A stretch of 64,000 nt of DNA from Nematostella vectensis (Eukaryota; Cnidaria; Anthozoa; Actiniaria; Edwardsiidae), in NCBI RefSeq assembly GCF_932526225.1, contig NC_064035.1, positions 17,535,969 through 17,599,968 on the forward strand, read 5' to 3'. The translations under genes and the position numbers were made by a program. Within the stretch, counting starts at the first letter, position 1; each line of letters starts with the position of its first letter. Shown one piece after another: positions 49,231-60,600 of this stretch. Below the pieces are notes generated by a model, which saw only the letters and a program-made list of their open reading frames with translations, made no database searches and was not told where the DNA came from.

Positions 49231-51540
49231 ATGGCTACGCTTGAAAACTACTCCCATGCTTTATTTGAGAGAGTTTACAAGGAGAGCTGGGTTTCCAGGC
49301 CTGCTTGGTAAGCGTGTCACGTGCTTATGTCCTAGATAACCAGCATGCAGTGCGCATTAGCCTCGACCGATTCATCATTCCTTGAGTCTACATATAATGT
49401 TAATAATGTTTTTAAAAGCATTCTGTTAAAATAAGTCCTTGCACATTTTATCAATAACGTTGTTGGTGTTTTTTGTTGCATCTTGTATCGGCCATTCATC
49501 CAATTATAGGAAACAAAAACATGGAAATACACTATTCCGGATTTCAGGGTTCCTGTGTTGGATATACCAAAGGCACCCCGTCATTTATGGTCATGCGGCA
49601 CAATTTTTCATATTTGGAGAAATCAAGCAAATTGCAACAAAGCTTACAGCAACATATTTAACATCTTTGTCCCAGTCCAACTTTCTTCCCAACCTAATTT
49701 TCCACTATTTTTCTAATCCCACTCTCTTTCTTGTAACCTTCCATGCCTCTTTTAACCCACTAAAAGTAACCCATAATGATTTCTCCTAATTATCGTGAAA
49801 TACTTTTTTTTTTGAACTTATATTCCTTTGCCCTTTGTTACAGAGAAGGTAGATTAAACGCTTGCCCCCTTGGTGAATCAAAAGGTACTGCCAGCTTTAT
49901 GACCCAGTTATTAGCTAGGTATAGTCATTAGTAGTATCGAGACCTTACAGCAATGTTTGTGTGCATGAGAGAAAAACGCGGAATGCATCTAACGCGGAAT
50001 GCATCTAACATTATTCACAATTTATAACACTACTAATAAACCTAATGCAAATGACAATATCTACATGCGTTTTTTTTATTTTACCACGCTCTTTTTGATT
50101 ATGATTGGCGATCCATGGCACAGCGAAGGACAAATGAAAATAATAAATAGATTCAATTCATTCTAGCAATTTTGATGGGGAAGTAAAGTAAAAGGGGGCT
50201 ATGGGTGGGGGATCCGTTGGGGTACAAAATATGACCATGGCCTCTGAAAAGACAACATCGGATCATTTCGGGTCCTGTACAGTTCCAATATATAAAGTGA
50301 TAAGCCGCTTCTATTGTACATTTTATTTTCACCATTAATCGGCATTGGGCAGCGATGCTCAGAACGCTTTTTTTTAAAGTCTTGTAAAACGGAACATATG
50401 AAAAAAAACATAATACGACACAATGAAAGCAATGTTTCATTGCCATTGTCATTCATTTTTATTTTATAGAGCGTACTGTTTGAAAGAGTACAGAGCTTTT
50501 AACATTTCAACCAAAATGAGACCGCTGAAAGGCGCGGGGCCCAGCCTCCTAAGCGGAGCTCACCCGCCGTTTGGTGGTTTAAGGTGCCGGAATTGCGCAT
50601 TCCCCTAGCTACGTACCCAGTGTGCTGGCCTCACGCCAAAAGGTCAGGAAAATCCGGTTGATTTGCGGTATCTCCTGTGATAACTATTTTTTACTCGCCC
50701 TGAAAAACAAGATGATCTGAGGTCACCTATCGGAGCTGCCACCACCTACATTTTACAACTGCCTCAACTCACACGCGTATGACAATGCGCGAAACGCTCA
50801 TAACTTACGTAATGTTGTGCCATGAAGGTATAACCTATAGTGCAACGCGCGCTACCGTGGTCACTTTTGTTAGGAGAATTTTGTTAGTAGAATTACACAC
50901 TGGCACGAACTTCATAAATACAAGAATTCCATCGTGTTAGGATGCGCATTGTTGCGTTTCGTTACCATTAAAGTGCACTCTGGTTGGCACGTGAAGTTCA
51001 TGTCAATCAAAAATCGTTCGCATCCCTATTGGCCTGCTTCACAAAGCTGTCCCAAGGTGACCACGATAGCGTGCGTCGCACTTTAATGGTAAGTTCACTT
51101 ATGGTAAATATAACGTCAAATATTAACGCTCTAATTTTTATATGCTGATGACAACAAGTCTGGCTTGCGCTCCACTTTTCTGGCTTATATAGCTATTCCA
51201 AGAAACGTTGTCCATATGAGAGCGCGTAAGAGTACGCGCCAAGACAGCGAGGCAAACAAAATAATTTCGAATGCATTTCAAACATTTATCTGCCTGTTTG
51301 AAGACAGAGCAACATGTTTAGACTTCACCTGTATCATGGCGAAGCCGCGTTATGGTCTAAACGATTCATTTTGCGCATGCTGTGTTGAGGTGTGGGCGCG
51401 TGTCGCGCGTGTCAACGTTTTTCGAAATAGCTATATATGTTCTGTTTAGGTACCAAACCCTTGCTGATCTAGCCTATCCTGTTTTCAGGTGGGTCGACGT
51501 TGAGCGTCAACAGTCGCACCTCATATACCAACACACATGA
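49231..51540 (+). CDS. Possible two-exon small protein (55 aa), unrecognised
   Basis: Exon 49231-49307 starts MATLENYSHALFERVYK and ends at a good donor (TG|GTAAGC). Exon 51450-51540 follows a good acceptor (TTCTGTTTAG) and joins in phase to read WYQTLADLAYPVFRW, ending IYQHT. The join is open and the composition looks protein-like, but I recognise no family and further exons may exist in the 2.1-kb intron. A second possible exon from 51489 on (frame with STLSVNSRTSYTN) would need a different phase. Tentative. Confidence 0.3.
50839..51083. mobile_element. Inverted-repeat element
   Basis: GTGCAACGCGCGCTACCGTG near 50840 is mirrored by CACGATAGCGTGCGTCGCAC ending at 51083. Confidence 0.6.
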
Positions 51541-51810
51541 GTGCAGCGACGACTCCGTACACGCGGGTCTACGGTGGAGCCCGCGGGTCAACAGGCGGCT
51601 GCTTACACCAATAATATCATGAGCTCGCATCCGGCGCCACAGTTTACCGCTTACCAGGACATTTTGCTCCGAACCTCCTCTGCGAACGAGAGCTGGAGAT
51701 GACATTGACAGTAATGAGAGTAGAGTGGCCCCACAAGAAATGCTCGCGTGGTGCAAATATATTCGTATAAGCGCAATTATTTACGTTGCGTGTAGGCTGA
51801 TACATTAAAG

Positions 51811-51981
51811 CCCCGTGCAAACTGCGCCAGCACCTGCCAGATTTGCTGGCGAATTTTCGCTTGACTGACTATAGGACAGAGGAAATATCAAAATGGGAAA
51901 TTTGGGACGTTCTGACATTTCCTTTTTCTTGTGGTCAGTCGAGCAAGAATTCGCCAGCTATGGTGGCGCAGTTTGCCACTG
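51811..51981. mobile_element. MITE of about 170 bp
   Basis: The left arm has GCAAACTGCGCCAGCACC, GCTGGCGAATT and GACTGAC; the right arm is the inverse, ending GGTGGCGCAGTTTGCCA. Confidence 0.8.
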
Positions 51982-52503
51982 TCCAAATTTCAGTGGCTGA
52001 ATTGCATGATTACAAATGTTTGTTCTGTTCCTGAGCATTCATGGACTTCTCATAACAACGCTCCAATTAAACAACACACGTCGTTCCTGGCTAGTTTGGA
52101 GACAGCAGCAAAAGCAACTGGTAAAAGTTGCTAGGAACAAATTTCAAAATTGGGGAAGAAAAAGTAAACCCCATGCAAGTTGATCCCATTCCATTAGTCA
52201 CGTTATGGGTTCCCGGCGTCAACCCAAATAAAACGATCATAACAGGCACGCAATCTCCGACAAAATGGATCTACAGTATCGCCAGGAGTTTATAACACGT
52301 AAATTATAACCGAACCCGTAAGCAGCTAAGGAGAAAAGAGTGTATAAAGCGAAGCACGCGAGCGCGCGCACATTCAAAACCAGAAAATTGGTTGATTCGA
52401 CTTTTTTACTATCACCCTATTTATTGTTTTTATATTTTAGAATTTGGAGACTTCAGTGCTTTTTATTTACTCGTGGAAAGAATAACGGGTTGGTGAAAAC
52501 CAC

Positions 52504-53124
52504 TCAAGTTTTATTGTAGGCTGTGTGCAGACCTTGCAAAGAGCACATGTTTGTTAGATTGAGATAATATATATAAATTAGGATTTTATCAGAATGAATA
52601 AATTGATTATCGGCGTTTTTGTATTTCGAGACACAGACGCCAGGGACTCTCTTCTTACGCGTGCCACAGGACTCCCATGAATTGGTAAGACTACCCGCTT
52701 GTGCGTGGTACCTGACGGGCAAGGTAGTATAGCATGGATAAAGAGACCTGTGATTTGCCACCAGTAAAGAGCACTCGAGTGCGAAATGGAACAGATGCTT
52801 CTACTTCTCCCTAATAACTATAGCTTTTCCGTTAATACGTCCAGGCGAGCAATGCATCATATAGTATATGACACCGATCAGTGGAATAAATCGCTTTGAA
52901 AAGAATATATGTCCTATTAGGTCACAGGCTTACCATCCTAATGTTGTTATTGGCACGCCGCGATAGATCACATAATGGATCTCAGTCGAGAAAGGGGTAT
53001 TAAACCTATTATGACAAAAAAAATCTGAGATTCCGTTCTGTGAACTATCGCAGCCGGCCAATAACAACATAAGGGCGGCAAGTCTATGATAAGCTTTCAT
53101 ATTTTGGAAGGCAGGTTTGTTCAT
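52504..53124 (-). CDS. Possible two-exon secreted protein, unrecognised
   Basis: Exon 1 (53124-52934) starts MNKPAFQNMKAYHR; the second Met at 53100 leads directly into the hydrophobic stretch LAALMLLLAG and may be the true start. It ends at donor ATG|GTAAGCC. Exon 2 (52747-52504) follows ATCACAG and joins in phase, reading WSLYPCYTTLPVRYHAQAG and SWESCGTRKKRVPGVC. The product is 136-144 aa with a likely signal peptide and several cysteines. The stop lies just after an AATAAA overlapping the last codons. No family is recognised; the weak pyrimidine tract and unknown codon preference keep this tentative. Confidence 0.33.
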
Positions 53125-54373
53125 AACTAGTGACCAAATGACTTCCCGTAAATATTTAATGGCGTGTTAGTTAAAGGAAAGCAGAGATGTATAGCCTGCG
53201 CCTTTCAAGGTTTTGTTTATAGATTCTCAGCACAAATTTGGTTCTAAAACAGAAGATGTTATGATTATAGTGACAATACAACTGGTAATTTGAAAAGGCT
53301 GAGAAGTATCATAAAAATGCAACCACGCGTCGGACAAAGAAACGGCTGAAGATATAAACATTTATAACAAAAAGGACGCCATGACGATAAGAGAGACGCT
53401 AGAATTTTAAGTATCAAAGACTGGAAGAGTTGGTGTTTTGTGGTGATGTGTTCCGGTAAGTCAGAAAGAGCCACTAACGCCACTCAAAGAGACGAGTTTG
53501 TCCAAGTCCAAGATGGCCGTCGGACCGTCTCGAAAATACGGTAAGCACTGAGGCATAAAAACTAGCTATATCTAATTGCTAGGGAACACTCAATGAAACT
53601 GCAATGTGTGTTAAACTATGATTCGATCAACGTAGTTGCGTGTAAATGTTTATCTCTTGTCATTGAACTCAGCTCTACATGTCCTTATGAAATCACCCTT
53701 CCCTCCCTCCACAAATTCTCAAACATTTTCTTCTAATTTTCAAGTCGGTAATTCCCTGCTAGCTGAGGCCTTTTTTCTCTGTATTTCGCTGGGCTTTTCC
53801 TCGCGAACGCCAGCACAGCGAAATACAGAGAAAAGAGGCCTCTGCTAGCAGGGAAAGTCGGTAGCTCTAGAAATCCCAATTTAACGAAAAAACTGCAATT
53901 AAACTATACTCATAAAGGTAATAAGTCAGATTAATCAAATTTAATAAAAAGATAACGCTATCAAGCAGGACACGAATATTGCTGTTTAATTTCGGGCTAA
54001 ATGCGAAACGCGACTTTGAGCACCCAAGCACTTGAGAAATATCGATAGCACTTGAGAAAAATATCGCGCGAGTAATCGAGCATCCGCTGCGCTTCTACAT
54101 AATCGCACCTCGAAAAGCCAAACACCGCAGATTGCAACAGGTTGTTGTTCGGTTCGTGACATTTTAGCTTATGTCTATGTTTCGACAAAAGGCGATAGGA
54201 TAGTTCAGTGGTGTAAGTATGGTTTAGTGAGCTCATCGTACGCGTCTTTTTTACCCTTGTTTGTGACACGTGCAACGTCAATAAGTTATTTTTCCGAAGC
54301 CAGAAAAATAATTAAACATTTCCAAAAGACGTTTTTTTACATTGTATATTGTCAAGTAGGTTATTCTGCTGTC
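53125..54373. other. Intergenic region before the PC-esterase gene
   Basis: It contains the 104-bp foldback at 53751-53854. The frame that opens upstream of 54374 has no ATG and is probably 5' flank. Nothing else is supported. Confidence 0.5.
53751..53854. mobile_element. 104-bp foldback element with a perfect 9-bp target-site duplication
   Basis: AAGTCGGTA stands directly on both sides (53742-53750 and 53855-53863). The arms read TTCCCTGCTAGC, AGGCC, CTCTGTATTTCGCTG and the inverse. A 9-bp duplication is typical of Mutator-like elements. Confidence 0.9.
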
Positions 54374-55681
54374 ATGGCGCATAAGTATATTCAGCGGCAT
54401 TTGTTTGCATTATATTCCCAAGGTCTAACATCCAAGGTGACATGCACGTTAGTTATTACCATGGCAACAGCACTGTATGTGTACTACATGTGTGGACGGA
54501 TGACCGAGGAACAGTTTCGAAGTATGAATCTCCCCAAAATCCAGGCCTACATCCAGCACAAGTGCTCCCCAGTCCTCGACCGTGCAACACGGGGAGCCTG
54601 GAAACTGAAACCTCACGTGACGACCGCTGATCTTGATGCTCGCAGACGATTGGACATGATGCTGCGCACGCGTAAAGGATGGCCGCAGTATTTATCCCAT
54701 GGAGACTTGCGGTGCGGGGTGCACTTTCCCCTCCCACGTCCAAGCTTTGGCAAAAATAAAACAATGGTGTTTGACATACAAGGGCAGTGTGATCCTTATA
54801 GCGAAGCCCCATGTTGCCATGGCTACAAAGGATGGTGCGGGGCTGGAGCAGCGTATTGTGAGTGTCAAGGGTGCGTTGATTACCGCGCGTTCATTCCGGC
54901 TGAGCTGGGAGACTGGGTCACACTCGACAAATGCCATATCACAAACTACACGCAAAATAGCGCATGCAGTTTAGTTAACAACCGCTTTAGCTATATCACG
55001 TTCATGGGCGATTCCCTTGTACGGCATTTGTTTTCTGCATTACTCTTGATACTAACACGTGACCGTACGTACGGTGCATTGAAGTTTAGCGCGCGATTCA
55101 AGCAAAAGGATATGTGCCGTGGGGACAACCAGTTTGTAGATAGCATGTGCCACGCCCTTACGGCTATGAGATGGACCGACATCTCCAAACACCCCACATT
55201 CTGTCCAGAACGGAAACAGTCCTTTAAGATGGACTTTGTAGAGGCGTATAACATCAATCACGCGAAAATCGCGTTAACGTTTGCCAAACGTATGTTATAC
55301 CGGCGAGGGTCAGTCATACTTATTGGTGTAGGGATACACAATGGGTTCAATGCACCTCTAGTGATAGAAAAGTACTTTGGACCCATTCTACGATTATTAC
55401 AACATTCTAGAGCTACCACGGGCTGGCCTCGACTTATCTGGCTCAGCCCGCACGCCGCAGGACCACTCAAACCGCTGACATATCAGCGCCACCAAGGAAA
55501 CCACGCAATTCAAGCGTTCAATGCGCAAATGTGGCAATACTGTGAGGAACAGAATGTGACAGTGTTCGATACGTATAATCTAACCCTCGGAGCTCAGAGT
55601 TTTGATGGAACACACTATGGAGTCGGGGTGAATTTGCTCAAAGCACAGTTATTACTAAATTATTGGAATGAATCAAGGTGA
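54374..55681 (+). CDS. Type II membrane PC-esterase / SGNH-like protein
   Basis: An intronless gene of 435 aa. The ATG at 54374 precedes a short basic cytosolic stretch and one transmembrane segment (about residues 22-41, TLVITMATALYVYYM), then a long lumenal part, a Golgi-type layout. A Cys-rich hevein-like block (PCCHGYKGWCGAGAAYCEC, GCVDYR) precedes the catalytic region. GDS in TFMGDSLVRH (about residues 212-214) and DGTHYG (about 410-415) fit the nucleophile and Asp-His motifs of the PC-esterase/SGNH group (Cas1/TBL-like), whose members acetylate or deacetylate sugars. The substrate is unknown. There are several N-glycosylation sequons (NKT, NYT, NVT, NLT). The reading frame is open another 49 codons upstream but has no ATG there. 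Confidence 0.75.
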   Translation: MAHKYIQRHLFALYSQGLTSKVTCTLVITMATALYVYYMCGRMTEEQFRSMNLPKIQAYIQHKCSPVLDRATRGAWKLKPHVTTADLDARRRLDMMLRTRKGWPQYLSHGDLRCGVHFPLPRPSFGKNKTMVFDIQGQCDPYSEAPCCHGYKGWCGAGAAYCECQGCVDYRAFIPAELGDWVTLDKCHITNYTQNSACSLVNNRFSYITFMGDSLVRHLFSALLLILTRDRTYGALKFSARFKQKDMCRGDNQFVDSMCHALTAMRWTDISKHPTFCPERKQSFKMDFVEAYNINHAKIALTFAKRMLYRRGSVILIGVGIHNGFNAPLVIEKYFGPILRLLQHSRATTGWPRLIWLSPHAAGPLKPLTYQRHQGNHAIQAFNAQMWQYCEEQNVTVFDTYNLTLGAQSFDGTHYGVGVNLLKAQLLLNYWNESR

Positions 55682-55747
55682 TTGGTTCTCATTTCTGTGC
55701 ATACTGTTTCCTTCCTTTGTTTTAAATCGTTCTCTGAATACGCTCCA

Positions 55748-56070
55748 GCAAGGGCGGTGGGAACAGTTTTTGTTAGGCTAAATTCTGATAATAAACCGTG
55801 CCGGGAACGTTTCGGCTAGCCCGTCTGGGACAGTTCGCGCGCTACGGTGTAGTAGCTTGGATTACGCAACGTAACTTGGCCGGGTTTTCTAATCAAAACA
55901 GTATCAAACACTAAGAGCGCGTCGCAAACAAGGCACATTTTAGCGAAATAAGAGGGAAATTCGTGGTTTGTTCCCTCCCATTATTTTGCCTCGTTCTCTA
56001 ATACGCTCCAGTGGCCATGATTATATGACATTAAATTTAGCCTAACAAACACTGTTCCTACCGCCCTTGC
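55748..56070. mobile_element. MITE A with GCAAGGGCGGT ends
   Basis: Inverted ends of about 37 bp: GCAAGGGCGGTGGGAACAGT then TTAGGCTAAATT on the left, and the inverse at 56036-56070. Confidence 0.85.
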
Positions 56071-56307
56071 TCCATGTCTCCAGTGCCATGCATAAAATTT
56101 GTGTATTGGAGACAACCCTCTTTCTGTATTAGCTTGACATCATAGGCTTTGAGCATCATCTCCCACTCTTACTGGTACTATATAAGCTAGACAATCCCTT
56201 TGTTATAATTTTTCTTAATTTACCTCATGAAAACATCTTCTCGGAGGCATGTCATATAATCATGGCCACTCGAGCGTATTAGAGAACGGGGCAAAATAAT
56301 GGAAGGG
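55973..56307. mobile_element. MITE B with CCCTCCCATTATTTTGCC ends
   Basis: Inverted ends of about 55 bp, including GTTCTCTAATACGCTC and GTGGCCATGATTATATGACA. Its left arm overlaps the right part of MITE A. A third copy of GTTCTCTGAATACGCTCC lies left of A. Confidence 0.85.
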
Positions 56308-56672
56308 TACAATGCCATACATAGATTTGTCAGAGTATTGTCAGTATATCCACGACCAAGTTTAATTGATGGAAAACTAGGTATTTTTTATCCTTAGAAT
56401 CAGAAAGGGAACCTTTTGGTATCTTGAGGAAGCGAATCCAACCTCTGCAATCCCCGAGTATTAGTTCATTTCCATTTGCTTTTGTTATCATCATCATCGT
56501 CGTGTTCACCACCATCATCATCAATGTTTTTGTTGTTGTTATTATGCCTATTATTATAATCTATATTTCATTCGTTTATGTTAATTGATCACAAACTGTA
56601 TCATCAGTAAGTACAGCTGTTAATGTACTATACATTGTATATATATTTTTTTCATAGATGCGCGCATACCAG

Positions 56673-56765
56673 GCACGTACCCAGAATTTTTTTTGGGGGG
56701 GTGGGGGGGGGGGGGGGGGTGCGAAATCCGAAAAAGGTTGGACTTTAATGTTCCGGGGGGGGTAC
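56673..56765. mobile_element. Fragment of the poly-G MITE family
   Basis: CAGGCACGTACCCAGAATTT followed by two long G runs; a clear right end is missing. Confidence 0.55.
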
Positions 56766-57641
56766 ATGAGAAGAGGGAGATTTTTCTGATAAAAATCTGA
56801 CCCATTGCAGTATCTCTCAGAGCGACGTTCATTATCGGATATGGCTAAAATGCATCGGAATTTGACTTTTAGATTTATGTCATACCTTAGTGATCTAGAA
56901 TGTCTTTTTTTTTTATCTAATTAGTTTATGCTTTATAGTTATGTCTTCAAAAAGAACGTCTATTGCTAACCGGAAGTGGACTTTTCGCCTTTGTGGAGAT
57001 GTGCGCACCCCCTGGCTAAGCGTTTATACATGTAGAATCGATTGCTTGATAAAAGACCATATTATACATTTTTACATTTTAAAACTGTTTGTATTCACCC
57101 CCCTCCCCCTCGAAACTTGCTTTCGATTAGCATTGTGTTCGGATTTACTCGATTGATTAAGCCACTCTATATATATATATAGTCAGTCAATATTTTTATG
57201 GAAGATAAAGACTGACTTATAAAGACTGTGCTGAAACTAAAACCCTAAATTTCCTTATATGTTTACCACGTTTAAACAAATTGGCACCGAGCTTCGCGGC
57301 GACAAAGATTTAATCTGATGAAGTCAGGTAAGAATGGACTGAACTGAAACTTGATCTGCCTAAGTCGAACAATACGCGCGAAGGTTCAAAATATGCGCAT
57401 AATCAACGGTCTGGAGCGGAACGACTCTAAATTTGTCAGCCAAGCGTAACTGGTTTGTGCTTCGCGTATACTTGGCCTGTGCCCATAAGTGCACTGACAA
57501 CAAACCATTAGACAAACGCACCACCTAGCTCAAGCAGGCACGCCGCGACAAGCAATCAGAGTTCAGTGTTGATGACCGAACTACTGCGATAAGAAGTCGT
57601 CCTTTGAGTTCTAGCAGGACCGTCCCGGGATTTTTGGCGGT

Positions 57642-60600
57642 ATGGGCAGAATAACGGTGGGATTTATCCTCTTGCTTGCTTGTGCGTTTGCTTCTAAAGA
57701 TTCGGATTGGACGACAAAGGATCTAAAGCTATTTGAGAGATATTTTCACTCAGAAATTCTGAAGAATGAATGCAAGCAGGCTCTGAGCTGCAATAAGTGC
57801 AACGCGAATTCAAATTGCCGCTGGTGCATGGGCGAAGATGGAGCGGACAGCATATGCAAACCCACCTCATCCTGTACATTAGAGTACCGAATACCCTGCC
57901 AAATACCCGAACTCCGTGACTACAGGGAGAATTATGCCTCGCGTATGGAGTCCGAAGATGGTTCGTTACCGGCGAGTAATAAGTCACAGGTCACTGTAAA
58001 TGCATCTTCCTTGTGTAGCAGTAAGACGAACTGTTCACAGTGCGGGCAAGCTGAATTTTGCGTATGGTGTGATAAGAAGAAAGAGTGTATACCCTACTTC
58101 AACGCTACCCAGGCTACACAAAGCTGTCAAAGTGTTCTTTGGTATAAAAACCAGTGTATTTACCCGGGTAAGTCTGTGTACTTTATTGTCTAATTAGTTA
58201 TAAAGCTGATTATCAAAATTACGCACTGCAAAGGAATTTCCTCTCGTCTAGTTGTATAATCGTTTTGCATCACCTAATCACATTTTATACCCACTGTTTG
58301 ATTCTTTTTCCCACTATCTTATAATTGATTTGATATTTAAGCATATTTGGATCTTTTAGGGGAACAATTAATTTTCTTTCGCGCCGTTCTCAACTGCGAG
58401 GCCATTATTCAGATTTGCGCTAATCCCTCCGGCCCTTCGGCAAGTCATAAGCGAAAAACATTATAATCATTATCTTGCTTTTAATCGTTTTCTTTCTTAA
58501 TATAACATAAACGCTGAAAAAAGCTTTTATCATTTATTATACGAAGGGTATTAAAAAGAAAAATGAAGTTTGCAGGCCATTTTTTTACTTGTACATGAAG
58601 AGCTTAAAAACAAGTCATTATTGCTGGGTACGGTTCGGTGATTCTTTGAGAGGGCCGAAAATCCTTATGGCTCTTCATGCAGAAAACAACCTTTGTTATC
58701 ATTTTTTCATTGATAAAGTTAGTGTTTAATAAAGAAAAAGATATTTCATTTTTAAAAGATATCCTTATGCTAAACATATTTTTTCTGACAGTTTGATTAC
58801 TTTGGCAATTTCGACAAAACTTTCAAAAGAGGGACAATAGGGAAATCCTTTTCATTGTTCTTCGCCTTCTTTATTGAAGGACGTGTTTCCCCTTCACTGA
58901 GATTGCATTGTTTATGTCGACATTCCTAAAATCTTCTACGTTATTGGTACTTCTGTTATTGAAGCCCCGACGTTCCCTTGACATGTAAGTACATTTTGAT
59001 CTCCATCTTTTCACTATCGGAATCCTTTTCAAAATTTTTATTAAATTACATGTACATAAAGGGATGGGTAAATATTTTTGCGAGGTGTGGTTTACGCGAA
59101 AATACCCCCTGTTTATTGTAATAATCAAAGGCTCTGTGAGCCCACATTTGAATACAAATGTATTTTCCCAGTTATTTTCGTGTCTGCATAAAACATACAC
59201 CTATTTCAAATCAGGTCGCACTCGAGAATCCATGTGTCGTAACCCGCGGTGGTTCATGGGTAGCGTATAAACGGCTGAATCCTTGTATCTGAAAGCTATA
59301 TGAATGTTGATAACATTGTAACTTGCCTGGGTGGCACTCGTGAACCCATGTGTCGTAACCCGCGGTGGTTCATGGGTAGCGTATAAACGGCTGAGTCCTT
59401 GTATCTGAAAGCAATAAGAATGTTGATAACATTGTAACTTGCCTGGGTTGCACCCGTGAACCCATGTGTCGTAACCCTCGGTGGTTCATGGGTAGCGTAT
59501 AAACGGCTTAATTAATCCTTGTATCTGGAAGCTATGTGAATGTTTATAAGATTGTAACTTACCTGCTTACAATCAAATAAGCATAAATAAATTACAAATC
59601 CAGGTTTCAAAAACTGTAGAATCCTTGTGCAAGAATTCTACAGATTTTGAAACCTGGGTTTGTATTTTATTTGCACTTATTTGCTTATTTACTTGATACC
59701 CATGAAGCACTGCGGGTTACGGCACAGATTCACCGAGTGCATCTTTGTTTGAAATAGTTTTATACAAAGTATACAAAAATGTCCTTTTACCTTTTTTTTT
59801 CTTTTCGATGTGATGACACACCAAGAACATCATTTTTAATTATTATTACAAAGGGTAAAAAGGAAAAACAAACCAAAAAAAAACAAAAAACAGAAAAGAA
59901 ATTGTGGCGAGTGTGGATTGGACTCCGGGTCGCTGCAGTCGTAGTCAAGTGTCCGAACCGCTAAAATATGGCATCACTGAAATGATCAGTGACTGAAATT
60001 TTGCCCTGCGAACAGAGACTTTTCGTCTAAGTACCCTGACCCAGCTCACAGAGGCTTTTCCCTTTTTGTTTCTCGGACTTAAAAGTCGCAGTTTTGGCTT
60101 GGCAATCATTCACTATAAAAATTGTTTCTCTCAGATTCTTACTTAGTTAATCATTCTTTTTACCATTTTTCTAGTAGCTAGTTTGGCTAGTAGCATTAAA
60201 GTAAACTCACAGTGTGCTTTTTTGAGAAAATCAACTTCTCACTGACTACAATAAACCAATGGGACTGAATGAGCCAGTCGCTATGGTTACCAGACCAACC
60301 AGGGAGTTGTGAGAGAACTCTCACAACTCCCTGGTCCAACTAAAATAATCGCTTCTGTTTCAGGTACCACCAAACCGTGTCCCCTTCGCGTGTCCGGGGG
60401 CTGCAAGGAATGCGTAAAGGATGACTTGTGCTACTGGTGTGAATCCAGTAAGAACTGCTCCATCTATCCTCATGAGAATTATGTCCCCCCTGACTGTAGT
60501 ATGGACGACCTTTACTACAAGAAGTGTTCTCACATGAAGCTCATTGTGGTTCTTATCCCTGTGTTGTGCATTGTGTTAATACCAGTGTTTGCGTATCTCA

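Larger units (their letters stand above)
55682..57641. other. Intergenic region with overlapping MITEs
   Basis: Holds TIR elements 55748-56070 and 55973-56307 and a poly-G element end at 56673. The stretch 56780-57600 shows nothing recognisable beyond a short TA run at 57167. The promoter of the PTTG1IP-like gene must lie at its right end. Confidence 0.6.

Noticed and set aside
51489..51780. CG-rich frame STLSVNSRTSYTNTHECSDD and its continuation after a TGA
   Set aside because: Looks coding-like but has an internal stop and no in-phase upstream exon that I could find.
54227..54373. N-terminal extension of the PC-esterase
   Set aside because: The frame is open but starts at GTG with no ATG; the ATG at 54374 gives a normal type II anchor layout.
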